In this document: piece by piece, positions 42,639 through 54,245 of the stretch | Layout: every line of letters starts with the position of its first letter | Position numbering within the stretch: position 1 is the stretch's first letter | Origin: Symsagittifera roscoffensis | Lineage: Eukaryota; Xenacoelomorpha; Acoela; Convolutidae | Direction of reading: 5' to 3' | Length of the DNA: 64,000 nt | Assembly: GCF_963678635.1 (NCBI RefSeq) | Contig: NC_087067.1 | Span: forward strand, 18,117,018 to 18,181,017 | Translations under genes and position numbers: made by a program | Notes under the pieces: model-generated | The model's input: only the letters and a program-made list of their open reading frames with translations | Database searches by the model: none | What the model was told of the DNA's origin: nothing

Positions 42639-44026
42639 GTGGCAACCGTAAACCAGACAACAATGACGGAAGCAGAGGAGGACACACCGCTGTTCCCACA
42701 AAGACTGCAGAAGGTCCTGGGGGTCAATTTCATCGCCGCAGCTACCAAAAAGGACAAGCATCTCAGACCGCTCATTAATTTTGAGAAAAAGCGGGATTGG
42801 GACGCGATAAAATCCGCCTACGGACAGTATTGGTTTGATGTCTGCAACAGACTGCATGTGCGGGAGGACTGTCTGCTGATTGACGAACGCATCGTGATCC
42901 CAACACAGTTGCGCCAAACAATACTGAAAAGCCTACACTTGACACACCCAGAGTCGCCCGCCATGCTGAATTTATGTCAAAACGTGTGGTTTCCACATAT
43001 CCACTGATCAATCGTCCAGATAGCAAAAAATTGCAGGCAATGTACAGAGCAAGAAAAAAACCTTAAACCAGTAATAGGGAAAAATCATTTATTCCAAACA
43101 AATTCGCTCGTAGAACCAAATGAAGAAGTACAATTAGATTTTGCCGGGCCCCTTCCCGATGAATTAAATAAGGACGCTTACATACTCGATGCTATAGGCA
43201 AATGATCAAAGTTTCAGACAGCGAAAGTTGTTTCAAATACTACAGCGGATGTCGCCATAAAATTCATGCAAAGGTTTATTTCCAAGAACGGAGTACCCCG
43301 TCGACTAAGATGTGATCAAGCACATACATTTACGGCAAAAAAAATTCCAACTTTTTTTGTCATACATATCATATTAAGTTACTTTTTGCACCGGGAGACG
43401 ATCATAGAGCCATAGGGGTGGTAGAAAGAATGATACAAACTTAAAGCGTCAACTAGGGGTTATGAGAATAGATCCAGCAAATATACCATACAAATTAGCT
43501 TCGGAAGTTGCCAAGATAGTAAAAATTTTGCGCATAACACCACATGGTGCAACAAAAATTTTACCTTTTGAAGCACACATGTGCAAAATCCAAATACTCC
43601 TCTTTCAAACTTGGCAACAACTAGTTCACCCACCAATCCTAACTGGGAAAAAGTAAAACACGCGTGTTTGGATCAAAAAAACCTCACAAAGTCACCTCTG
43701 CCAGCTGCAATCATGTACGACTTGCAACATTGGTCGGAGGACGAAGTTTCGATCAAACAACGACAACAGCTACATCCACAATCAATTGGAGCAGAGGAGA
43801 CATCAAAACAAACACTAGCTACGAAACGCAAACGCAATATAGCAATAAAAATAGATAAAATAAACAATAGGTATAAAGGAATACAAAAATTCACAGACAA
43901 AAACATTAGCAAACGCTTAGATGAAGTGGCAAGAAAAAAGATCCGAATGGCAACTAAAGTAAAAGATCCCAAAATTTTCCAACAAAATATGAAACAATCG
44001 ACGGGAAAACTTTAACATACACACCA
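42639..44026 (+). pseudogene. Gypsy-2 integrase (copy 3), cut by sequence gap
   Basis: ORF 42639-43007 covers the pre-zinc region and H-x3-H (LHLTHPES), with the CxxC half (NCRQCTEQ) in a shifted frame at about 43030. Core residues: Asp in QLDFAGPL (43137-43139), Asp in CDQA (43314-43316) and Glu in VVERMI (43424-43426). The DDE triad is thus present, with a frameshift between the last two and a TGA at 43204. The C-terminal region continues in 43581-44015, Lys-rich and basic, until the N run. Confidence 0.85.
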
Positions 44027-44226
44027 NNNNNNNNNNNNNNNNNNNNNNNNNNNNNNNNNNNNNNNNNNNNNNNNNNNNNNNNNNNNNNNNNNNNNNNNNN
44101 NNNNNNNNNNNNNNNNNNNNNNNNNNNNNNNNNNNNNNNNNNNNNNNNNNNNNNNNNNNNNNNNNNNNNNNNNNNNNNNNNNNNNNNNNNNNNNNNNNNN
44201 NNNNNNNNNNNNNNNNNNNNNNNNNN
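44027..44226. other. Assembly gap of 200 N
   Basis: Exactly 200 undetermined bases, which looks like a scaffold gap of nominal size. Comparison with 49160-50410 suggests that the missing DNA includes the pol 3' tail and the first part of an LTR, roughly 1.2 kb if collinear, so the true gap is probably larger than 200 bp. Confidence 0.95.
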
Positions 44227-44390
44227 ATCATAATCACGCTCATACATTGAGGTATGACAACCACCATATGCGTAGGATATTTACTATTACAACATGGCGC
44301 GGAGCTCAAACCCACCAGATATTTTGAGCCAGTAGGTCGAAGATAAGCCTCACTATCTTTCAAATTCATCTCGTTTTCCAGAGCCTCTCA
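44227..44390 (+). repeat. LTR-like sequence, 3' part (copy 1)
   Basis: Matches 50411-50575 and 57068-57232, the right halves of two complete LTR-like copies. It ends at the family B stop codon on the minus strand (44388-44390). The left half lies in the N gap. Confidence 0.65.
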
Positions 44391-45732
44391 CCAACCTCCA
44401 ATTTTCTGCTCCGTCTGTAACGCTCCAGGTAACACTTCCACACTCAAGGACGTAACCAGCCCATGGGCACGCTCCAGGCGTTCCAATGACTCCATCGAGC
44501 TGGTCATGCTGTAAAATCCCAAAGCAGTAATCAGGTTCATTTCCGTTACTCCATGGCAGTTCGCAATTAATTCCATTTCACTTTTGTCCGACATACTTAT
44601 TCTTCCATAAAATTTAGCTAGTTGGCGATTCTTATTCCTTAGAAGAAATCAACTCCCCCTTACCCAGTGGTTTTTATACATTCTTCCAGTACAGGAGTGG
44701 GGATGCAATCCACCAGGAATCCCGCAAAACAAAGGGAATCTTTGCGCTTAGCCCAGTCTATCGCAGAGTCATCTCTGCTGATCAAAACTCGCAGGGCTTC
44801 CATCAGTTCCTGCTCCTTCGATCTCGAATCGTTACTGGCCTCGAACTATGATGTAAAAACTCCCATCAAGCACCAAGCCAACCGTATTTGCAAGTCGGTC
44901 CTTGCGCATTGGTATTCCAGGTACGCCGCCACCGTTGCAGGCGCATACATGGTCTCCTCGAAGTATTTCTGGAGGGTGGCCATCCTGGAGATTTTTAACA
45001 ACTGTTCCAGTCCAATTTCGTTCGCCGCTGAAGACATCACAGTGCCAAATTCCTTTCGCTTCAGATTAGAGTTTTCCGTCAATTGTTGTAGGTATTCTTG
45101 CATGGCTTTCTTCTCACTCCAGGCCATCAAGTGCCCTCTCGCTGAGTTCCTTACCTTGAGCATCTCCACGTAACCCCGGAAGGATCACCCATGTGGACTG
45201 AGTCGGGTACTGTGATCCGACTGTACTCGACCACGCCGAGTTGTCCCTCCAGCTTCATCCGTGCCATGTTCTTCCGCGAGGGTTTATAATCATCAAGCCC
45301 ACCAGATCCACACTGGCTGTTGACTTCCATTTTCAGTGTGGTATATGCCAAGTTTCGTGCAGTCTTCTTCGATTTCGAGGTTGTTGAGATCAAGCCAGCC
45401 AATAACATGGGTGGTATCAGACTTTCTTTTTCTCTCCCACCGAATGCCGCGCAATCTCCTCACCCAATCTAATTCGGGCGAGATACCTTGGCTAACGAAG
45501 CCACTACCGCATTCGCCTTTGACATTATTACTCTTTGATTCACTGTTTTACTCCCTACTCTGCTTTTCAACCTCTTCAGCACTTTCTTGGCTCGCTTGAC
45601 GAGTTGCTTCCTCGTGATCTGATAATCGTCGGCACTGTCTTCCGTGACTGACTCGGTCAGAACGTCAGACTCTGCAGACCTCATCAGTTTCCGTAGAACT
45701 TCGCGCATAATGGGCTGATTCAACCCCACTTT
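44388..45732 (-). pseudogene. Family B, antisense relative of A (copy 1, partial)
   Basis: On the minus strand from 45732 down: 45469-45729 (basic, RKQLVKRAKKVLKRLKSR), 45151-45408, 44846-45169 (MEMLKVRNSARGHLMAWSEK) and 44388-44594, which ends at the stop next to the LTR. Segments are in different frames. Compared with unit 2, the segment equivalent to 50820-51337 is missing at 44640-44690. Relationship to A is judged from the fuller copy at 57228-59622. Function unknown. Confidence 0.5.
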
Positions 45733-47269
45733 ATCACTAAACCCACGCGTGGCCGAAAGGAGGAAAAACTACTCAAGTGGCAAGGGACATCGGACAGGGA
45801 GGAAAACCTCTCAGATCCTTGGTGGCACGAACGACCACCAACGAAGAAGAAAACAGCAGCCAAAACCTCGGAAATTATCCAAATAGACGTCAAAGACGCC
45901 AGAGAAATACTTTCCTCAAGGCCACCACCAGTCAAAATCTTCCCGACAATAACCTTCACTGAAGAAAAAACACAACCAGCCAAACAGCGCATCCCCAAAA
46001 TGAGACAACACAGGCGGTACAAACGGACAACTTTAAAGTGTTGGTGGGAACTCAAACAGACATTAGTGAGGAACGGCCTGAGACACAAGAGGTGTTCGAG
46101 AGTAGTATAAACTACGATATCGCAAGCCAGGAGGAAACTGCCCTGAAAGAAGAACCGCCCACTATGACAAGAACACAACCCAAAGCCACACAACTGGAAG
46201 CTAGCCACCATTAAATCACAGAAGAGATAGTGGCAACCGTAAACCAGACAACAATGACGGAAGCAGAGGAGGACACACCTCTGTTCCGACAAAGACTGCA
46301 GAAGGTCCTGGGGGTCAAATTCATTGCCACAGCTACCATAAAGGACAAGCATCTCAGACCGCTCATCAATTTTGTGAAAAAGCGGGTTTGGGACGCGATA
46401 AAATCCGCCTACGGACAGTATTGGTTTGATCGTTATCCCAACACAGTTGCGTCAAACAATAGTGAAAAGCCTACACTTGACACACCCAGAGTCGGCCGCC
46501 AGGCTGGATTTATGTCAAAACGATCCACACATCCACTGATCAAAATCCAGATGGCGAAAAATTGCAAACACTGTACAGAGCAAGGTAAAAACCTTAAACC
46601 AGTAAAAGGGAAAAATCATTTATTCCAAATGAGTTCGGTCGTAGAACCAAATGAAGAAGTACAATTAGATTTTGCCGGGCCCCTTCCCGATGAATTAAAT
46701 AAGGACGCTTACATACTCGATGCTATAGGCAAATGATCAAAGTTTCAGACAGCGAAAGTTGTTTTGAATACTACAGCGGATGTCGCCATAAAATTCATGC
46801 AACGGTATATTTCCAAGAACGGAGTACCCCGTCGACTTAGATGTAATCAAGCACAAACATTTACGGCAGAAAATTCCAACTTTTTTGTCACACATATCAT
46901 ATTAAGTTATTTTTGCACCGGGAGACGATCAGAGAGCCATATGGGTGGTAGAAAGAATGATACAAACATTAAAGCGTCAACCAGGGGTTATGAGAATAGA
47001 TCCAGCAAAGACACCCTACAAATTAGCTTCGGACGTTGCCAGGATAGTAAAAACTTTGCGCATAACACCACATGGTGTAACAAAAATAACAAAAACAAAA
47101 ACTACTCAACTGGCAAGGGACATCGGACAGGGAGGAAAACCTCTCAGATCCTTGGTGGCACGAACGACCACCAACGAAGAAGAAAACAGCAAACAACAAA
47201 AAGAAGCAGAGGAGGACACACCAGAGGAGGACAAACCAGACAAACCCAGCCACACAACTGGAACCTAGC
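45733..47269 (+). pseudogene. Gypsy-2 linker and integrase fragment (c)
   Basis: It begins in the linker (ITKPT region), passes ORF 45777-45962, then ORF 46230-46736, where 84 bp encoding the second half of the pre-zinc region (NRLHVREDC) are deleted at 46428. It continues with NCKHCTEQ and QLDFAGPLPDELNK (Asp 46668-46670). The second catalytic Asp codon is changed to Asn (AAT, 46845-46847). The Glu segment VVERMIQTLKR lies in ORF 46945-47268. After TPHGVTKI it re-enters linker-like sequence (47100-47180) and ends at a join with family B. Confidence 0.75.
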
Positions 47270-47598
47270 TATGCTTTTAAACCCTTGGATGGCGTTCGTT
47301 ATGTTCACCCAGACAGCAGGAAGCTCAGAGCGAAGTGGATAGTAATTGTTGGGATCGACATATCTGTTCAGCGCGGGGATGACCACGTTGAATCGTCCCT
47401 CCGCTAGACTGGTAACTATCGTGTACACAAACTGCAATGGTTCTGGCAATGCAGCATATCCCGGTGTTAGCACAAAAAAAATCTTCACTACGTTTTTGGT
47501 GAAACGTTGCCGGTCATGCCCAAAAGTAGTGTCATAATTGCTTCTCCCATGACCACATTACTGGGAACTGATCCATCCGTGGGGCGAGTCATCTGGTA
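47270..47598 (-). pseudogene. Family B fragment, about 330 bp (unit 1)
   Basis: Minus-strand ORF 47144-47488 includes FVLTPGYAALPEPLQFVYTI and FNVVIPALNRYVDPNNYYPL, matching B at 59330-59510 and, more distantly, A at 21590-21720. It is wedged between two Gypsy-2 integrase fragments of opposite orientation, with short matches at the joins (AGCT / GGTACA). Confidence 0.65.
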
Positions 47599-49260
47599 CA
47601 GACGGACAACTTTAAATTGTTGGTGGGAACTCAAACAGACATTAGTGAGGAACGGCCTTAGACACAAGAGGTGTTCGAGAATAGAATAAACTACGATATC
47701 GCAAGCCAGGAGGAAGGTTCCCTGAATGATGAACCGCCCACTATGACAAGAACACAACCCAAAGCCACACAACTGGAAGCTAGCCACCATTAAATCACAG
47801 AAGAGATAGTGGCAACCGTAAACCAGACAACAATGACGGAAGCAGCTCTGTTCCGACAAAGACTGCAGAAGGTCCTGGGGGTCAAATTCATTGCCACAGC
47901 TACCAAAAAGGACAAGCATCTCAGACCGCTCATCAATTTTGTGAAAAAGCATGATTGGGACGCGCTAAAATCCGCCTACGGACAGTATTGGTTTGATGTC
48001 CGCAACAGACTGCATGGGCGGGAGGACTGTCTGCTGATTGACGAACGCATCGTTATCCCAACATAGTTGCGCCAAACAATGCTGAAAAGCCTACACTTGA
48101 CACACCCAGAGTCGGCCGCTATACTGAAATTATGTCAAAACGTGTGGTTTCCACATTTCCACTGATCAATCGTCCAGATAGCGAAAAATTGCAAGCACTG
48201 TACAGAGCAAGGTAAAAAACCTAAACCAGTGATAGGAAAAAATCATTTATTCCAAATGAATTCGGTCGTAGTACCAAATGAAGAAGTACAATTAGATTTT
48301 GCCGGGCCCCTTCCCGATGGATTAAATAAGGACGCTTGCATACTCGTTGCTATAGCCACATGGTCAAAGTTTCCGACAGTGAAAGTTGTTTCGAATACTA
48401 CAGCCATAAAATAAATTCATGCAACGGTATATTTCAAAGAACGGAGTACCCCGTCGACTAAGATGTGATCAAGCACAAACATTTAGAGCAAAAATATTTC
48501 AATTTTTTTTGTCACACAAATCATTTTAAGTTACTTTTTGCATCGGGAGACAATCATAGAACCATAGGGGTGGTAGAAAGAATGATACAAACATTTAAGC
48601 GTCAATTAGGGGTTATGAGAATAGATCCAGCAAATACACCATACAAGTTAGCTTCGGAAGTTGCCGAGATAATAAAAACTTTGCGCATAACACCACATGG
48701 TGTAACAAAAATTTCACCTTTTGAAGCACACATGGGCAGAAAACCAAATACTCCTCTTTCAAACTTGGCAAAAACTAGTTCACCCACCAATCTTAACTGG
48801 GAAAATGCAGAACACGCGTGTTTGGATCAAAAAAACCTCACAAAGTCACCTCTGCCAGCTGAAATCATGTATGACTTGCAACATTGGTCGGAGGATGAAG
48901 TTTCGATCAACCAACGACAACAGCTACATACACAATCAATTGGAGCAGACAAGACATCAAAATAAACACCAGGTGCGAAACGCAAACGCAACATAGCAAT
49001 AAATATAAATAAAATAAACAATAGGTATAAAGGAATACAAACATCCACAGACAAAAACATTAGCAAACGCTTAGAACAAGTGGCAAGAAAAATGATCCGA
49101 ATGGCAACTAAAGTAAAAGATCCCAAAATTTCCCAACAAAATAAAAAAAATCGACGACAAAAATTTTAACATACACACCACATACAGCATGGGTACAGGC
49201 ATTCGGGAAACAACCTATACTTCTAAGAAACAGTGGGGTTGCTTTTGTACATAATTCTTT
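47599..49260 (+). pseudogene. Gypsy-2 integrase fragment (d) with C-terminus
   Basis: ORF 47809-48066 (pre-zinc region, ended by a TAG at 48064 in place of the Gln codon of other copies), then LHLTHPES and C-x2-C in other frames, ORF 48229-48414 (QLDFAGPLPDGLNK) and ORF 48465-48965 with 166 codons carrying GVVERMIQTFKRQLGVMRID and the DLQHWSEDEVSI end. The segment after it (48966-49170) is Lys-rich, as in copy 3. Confidence 0.8.
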
Positions 49261-50245
49261 AATCTACGGACCGTGTCGACCGGGTTGAGTGACTACGTAG
49301 CTTACAAATCGGCATGGAGAGCAGAACCTTGTCTTCGTTTTTTAAGACATCGAGGACTCGACGGCGCCTCATCATAGTATGTTCCGGGAAGGTGAACAAA
49401 CAGGGCTGACAACAAAATTGACAAAAAAAGGAGCAAACAACGCTACAGGAGCAGAGCAACAAACAAACCAGCCCAACCAAACGGCGAGGCAAACCAATAA
49501 GAAAGAGGACGGATGGACGTCCGTGTGACAAACCGCGAGAATTGAGTCTTTCCTCACTGGAGAAAAGCACAAGAACTCAAGTCCCGACCAAGGAAACAAA
49601 CACCCATGGTGACACGGAGAGCAACAAGTCTTCAAATTCAGAAGCGGCCGAACCATCGCCCAAAAGGGCTAACCAAAAGAAAACACCGCCAGCAACAAAC
49701 TCAATTCAGCGAACATGGCACCATGGAGACTCTTCACTCGCCACTGTCAGTCAGCCTTGGCAAAAGATTTTGGGACCCCATCCCGATAAACACCATCGAT
49801 GAGTCAACCACACACAGAAAGCTGTTGAATTTCAACATTGATTCGCCATCAGATCAAATACACCCACCGAAAAAAAGAATCCTCAAATCGCTCATTCAGA
49901 AAATGGGCTACGCGGACAAATCAACCGAGTATCAGGCGTCTATGAATTTTCTGGAGGCGATCAGCCCAAAAAAATAAGCGAAACAAACGGACAAAGTTAT
50001 CGATTTCATTTCGTCAGACGAAAGCCCGAAAAAAATTGATATCCTATACTTTGAAAATAAAAAAGAATATTGAAGCGGACAACATCACAAACAATGATGC
50101 CACACAAGAGGAACACCAAAAACTTGAAGAGGATAACAACAACCAAGAAAGGAAAAAACGATGAAGTAGCGAAAAATAGGCAAGAGGGAGAAAATGGGGC
50201 TTAGAACTCAAAAATTGTAACTTAAAATTTCTAGATAAGAGGGAG
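49261..50245 (+). pseudogene. Gypsy-2 3' tail between integrase and LTR (unit 1)
   Basis: Pieces at 49542-49802 (Ser/Thr/Lys-rich with NKSSNSEAAEPSPKRANQKK) and 49606-49977 (LLNFNIDSPSDQIHPPKKRI, SLIQKMGYADKST) form a hydrophilic basic tail or separate small ORF, with no domain recognised. Just before the LTR lies a purine-rich tract (AAGAGGGAG, 50237-50245) that fits a polypurine tract for plus-strand priming. Confidence 0.65.
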
Positions 50246-50575
50246 TGTCATCCGGTATGGATCAATAAATTTATCATCGCTGTTATATATTAATTTGATT
50301 AACATATTTATATACATTGTTTGTTCATTTGACCTTGATGCGGCTGCATTTATCAATCCGTTCGGATTCATCAATCCGTTTACGGTTGCATTCATCAATG
50401 CGCGCGGATTCATCATTATCACGCTCATACATTGAGGCATGACAACCACCATATGCGTAGGATATTTACTATTACAATATGGCTCGGAGCTCAAACCCAC
50501 CAGATATTTTGAGCCAGTGGGTCTAAGATAAGCCTCACTATCTTTCAAATTCATCTCGTTTTCCAGTGCCTCTCA
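50246..50575 (+). repeat. LTR-like sequence of Gypsy-2 (unit 1)
   Basis: It starts TGTCATCCGG right after the purine-rich tract, contains CAATAAATTT (possible polyadenylation signal, about 50263) and AT-rich TATATATTAATTTG, and a short repeated motif (TTCATCAATCCGTT/GCG) at 50350-50415. The right end is uncertain; CTCTCA at 50570-50575 would give the expected ..CA end and a length of about 330 bp. It is repeated at 56903. No matching 5' LTR was found upstream of any Gypsy-2 gag in the window. Confidence 0.65.
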
Positions 50576-52379
50576 CCAACCTCCAATTTTCTGCTCCGTC
50601 TGTATGCTCCAGGTAACACTTCCACACTCAAGGACGTAACCAGCCCATGGGCACGCTCCAGGCGTTCCAATGACTCCATCGAGCTGGTCATGCTGTAAAA
50701 TCCCAAAACAGTAATCAGGTTCACTTCCGTTAATCCATGTCAGTTCGCAATTAAATCCATTTCACTTTTGTCCGAAATACTTAATCTTCCATACAATTTA
50801 GCTAGTTGGCGATGCTGCTCACTCAACGTATTCAGACAATGGCCAGTCCCACACACACAAAAATGAAGATGTCGTTATCAACAATAGGGGCTCATCGACT
50901 TCCCCGTTGTCGTCGTCTTCACTGAATGGATACTCCTGCATGGTAAAATAACTCATCGTTCACCAAGAATTCCACCGACTCGTCGCCATGTGGCGCAAGC
51001 TCGTCGACCGTCATGTAGATGCCTCCTCTACACTCCCTTGAAAATCCCAACAACACCTCTTTCGCTTCTCCTGGCCACTTCCGGTGTGTGTACCTTATTC
51101 CATACATCGGAGGAAACGTCTTGATCTTCTTTCGGCTCCATGCATCGGGGAAATTAAAGTCAAAGGTGTGCATCGCAGCCACATTCCAACTGACGAAGGG
51201 CAGCTCTATCCCTTTACTCCATTTCTGCATTCTTTCTTTTGCGTCGCGAGCTGATCCGATGCGAGGGGCGATGACTATGACAGGAGACGTAACTCCCAGC
51301 AGCATTCTCCTTATCGGCGGGTATCGAGGACATTGGTACAGGAGTGGGGATGCAATCCACCAGGAATCTCGCAAAACAAAGGGAATCTTTGCGCTTAGCC
51401 CAGTCTATCGCAGAGTTATCTCTGCTGATCAAAACTCGCAGGGCTTCCATCAGTTCCTGCTCCTTCGATCTCGAATCGTTACTGGCCTCGAACTATGATG
51501 TAATAACTCCCATCAAGCACCAGGCCAACCGTATTTGCAAGTCGGTCCTTGCGCATTGGTATTCCAGGTACGCCGCCACCGTTGCAGGCGCATACATGGT
51601 CTCCTCGAAGTATTTCTGGAGGGTGGCCATCCTGGAGATTTTTAACAACTGTTCCAGTCCAATTTCGCTCGCCGCTGAAGACATCACAGTGCCAAATTCC
51701 TTTCGCTTCAGATTAGAGTTTTCCGTCAATTCTTGTAGGTATTCTTGCATGGCTTTCTTCTCACTCCAGGCCATCAAGTGCCCTCTCGCTGAGTTCCTTA
51801 CCTTGAGCATCTCCACGTAACCCCGGAAGGATCACCCATGTGGACTGAGTCGGGTACTGTGATCCGACTGTACTCGACCACGCCGAGTTGTCCCTCCAGC
51901 TTCATCCGTGCCATGTTCTTTCGCGAGGGTTTATAATCATCAAGCCTACCAGATCCACACTGGCTGTTGACTTCCATTTTCAGTGTGGTATATGCCAAGT
52001 TTCGTGCAGTCTTCTTCGATTTCGAGGTTGTTGAGATCAAGCCAGCCAATAACATGGGTGGTATCAGACTTTCTTTTTCTCTCCCACCGAATGCCGCGCA
52101 ATCTCCTCACCCAATCTAATTCGGGCGAGATACCTTGGCTAACGAAGCCACTACCGCATTCGCCTTTGACTTTATTACTCTTTGATTCACTGTTTTACTC
52201 CCTACTCTGCTTTTCAACCTCTTCAGCACTTTCTTGGCTCGCTTGACGAGTTGCTTCCTCGTGATCTGATAATCGTCGGCACTGTCTTCCGTGACTGACT
52301 CGGTCAGAACGTCAGACTCTGCAGACCTCATCAGTTTCCGTAGAACTTCGCGCATAATGGGCTGATTCAACCCCACTTT
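50573..52379 (-). pseudogene. Family B (unit 2 copy)
   Basis: From the right: 52116-52376 (MREVLRKLMRSAESDVLTES, then Lys/Arg-rich), 51798-52055 (TVPDSVHMGDPSGVTWR), 51493-51816 (107 codons), 51214-51450, 50919-51374 (151 codons; RRMLLGVTSPVIVIAPRIGS, GIYMTVDELAPHGDESVEF) and a C-terminal piece ending at 50573. At 51337/51338 it is crossed by the junction of the tandem duplication, so the two sides need not have been adjacent in the ancestral B gene. Confidence 0.55.
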
Positions 52380-53916
52380 ATCACTAAACCCACGCGTGGC
52401 CGAAAGGAGGAAAAACTACTCAAGTGGCAAGGGACATCGGACAGGGAGGAAAACCTCTCAGATCCTTGGTGGCACGAACGACCACCAACGAAGAAGAAAA
52501 CAGCAGCCAAAACCTCGGAAACTATCCAAATAGACGTCAAAGACGCCAGAGAAATACTTTCCTCAAGGCCACCACCAGTCAAAATCTTCCCGACAATAAC
52601 CTTCACTGAAGAAAAAACACAACCAGCCAAACAGCGCATCCCCAAAATGAGACAACACAGGCGGTACAAACAGACAACTTTAAAGTGTTGGTGGGAACTC
52701 AAACAGACATTAGTGAGGAACGGCCTGAGACACAAGAGGTGTTCGAGAGTAGTATAAACTACGATATCGCAAGCCAGGAGGAAATTGCCCTGAAAGAAGA
52801 ACCGCCCACTATGACAAGATCACAACCCGAAGCCACACAACTGAAAGCTAGCCACCATGAAATCACAGAAGTGATAGTGGCAACCGTAAACCAGGCAACA
52901 ATGACGAAAGCAGAGGAGGACACACCGCTGTTCCCACAAAGACTGCAGAAGGTCCTGGCGGTCAAACTCATCGCCACAGCTACCAAAAAGATCAAGCATC
53001 TCAGACCGCTCATCAATTTTGTGAAAAAGCGGGTTTGGGACGCGATAAAATCCGCCTACGGACAGTATTGGTTTGATCGTTATCCCAACACAGTTGCGTC
53101 AAACAATACTGAAAAGCCTACACTTGACACACCCAGAGTCGGCCGCCAGGCTGGATTTATGTCAAAACGATCCACACATCCACTGATCAAAATCCAGATG
53201 GCGAAAAATTGCAAACACTGTACAGAGCAAGGTAAAAACCTTAAACCAGTAAAAGGGAAAAATCATTTATTCCAAATGAGTTCGGTCGTAGAACCAAATG
53301 AAGAAGTACAATTAGATTTTGCCGGGCCCCTTCCCGATGAATTAAATAAGGACGCTTACATACTCGATGCTATAGGCAAATGATCAAAGTTTCAGACAGC
53401 GAAAGTTGTTTTGAATACTACAGCGGATGTCGCCATAAAATTCATGCAACGGTATATTTCCAAGAACGGAGTACCCCGTCGACTTAGATGTAATCAAGCA
53501 CAAACATTTACGGCAGAAAATTCCAACTTTTTTGTCACACATATCATATTAAGTTATTTTTGCACCGGGAGACGATCAGAGAGCCATATGGGTGGTAGAA
53601 AGAATGATACAAACATTAAAGCGTCAACCAGGGGTTATGAGAATAGATCCAGCAAAGACACCCTACAAATTAGCTTCGGACGTTGCCAGGATAGTAAAAA
53701 CTTTGCGCATAACACCACATGGTGTAACAAAAATAACAAAAACAAAAACTACTCAACTGGCAAGGGACATCGGACAGGGAGGAAAACCTCTCAGATCCTT
53801 GGTGGCACGAACGACCACCAACGAAGAAGAAAACAGCAAACAACAAAAAGAAGCAGAGGAGGACACACCAGAGGAGGACAAACCAGACAAACCCAGCCAC
53901 ACAACTGGAACCTAGC
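52380..53916 (+). pseudogene. Gypsy-2 linker and integrase fragment (e)
   Basis: Unit 2 equivalent of 45733-47269 at an offset of 6647 bp. ORF 52685-53383 (232 codons) is longer than its unit 1 counterpart because the stop before integrase reads GAA here. It has the same 84-bp deletion (YWFDRYPN, about 53070) and the same Asp-to-Asn change in the second catalytic position (AAT 53492-53494). The Glu region lies in ORF 53592-53915. Confidence 0.75.
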
Positions 53917-54245
53917 TATGCTTTTAAACCCTTGGATGGCGTTCGTTATGTTCACCCAGACAGCAGGAAGCTCAGAGCGAAGTGGATAGTAATTGTTGGG
54001 ATCGACATATCTGTTCAGCGCGGGGATGACCACGTTGAATCGTCCCTCCGCTAGACTGGTAACTATCGTGTACACAAACTGCAATGGTTCTGGCAATGCA
54101 GCATATCCCGGTGTTAGCACAAAAAAAATCTTCACTACGTTTTTGGTGAAACGTTGCCGGTCATGCCCAAAAGTAGTGTCATAATTGCTTCTCCCATGAC
54201 CACATTACTGGGAACTGATCCATCCGTGGGGCGAGTCATCTGGTA
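53917..54245 (-). pseudogene. Family B fragment, about 330 bp (unit 2)
   Basis: Essentially identical to 47270-47598, with the same joins on both sides. Minus-strand ORF 53791-54135 includes FVLTPGYAALPEPLQFVYTI. Confidence 0.65.

Larger units (their letters stand above)
21030..43660 (+). mobile_element. Three collinear A + Gypsy-2 blocks
   Basis: A followed by gag-PR-RT(-RH-IN) occurs at 21030-26955, 26956-33415 and 35017-43660, always in the same orientation. Block 1 ends in RT, block 2 starts inside A, block 3 is the fullest. The blocks share stops (for example after STLDLRYAYSQIPLD) and one A/RT junction, and blocks 1 and 3 are nearly identical over 25.5-26.9 / 39.8-41.1 kb. This is the pattern of segmental duplication of one dead insertion. 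Confidence 0.75.
44691..51337. repeat. 6.65-kb direct tandem duplication, unit 1
   Basis: Collinear with 51338-57994. The offset is 6647 bp up to about 49 kb and 6657 bp after small indels near 49.1-49.4 kb. It contains B copy 1, integrase fragments c and d, the B fragment, the 3' tail, an LTR-like sequence and the left part of B. The junction with unit 2 is at ACATTGGT|ACAGGAGTGG. Confidence 0.9.

Noticed and set aside
43917-44369. Minus-strand ORFs running through the N gap
   Set aside because: Open only because undetermined bases contain no stops.
45720-46352. Minus-strand ORF of 210 codons, Cys- and Leu-rich, looking like a membrane protein; similar ones at 31925-32374, 32385-32852, 42450-42917 and 54135-54611
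   Set aside because: Antisense shadows of the Gypsy-2 linker and integrase coding strand. They recur wherever that segment is repeated, and the plus strand carries the recognisable motifs.
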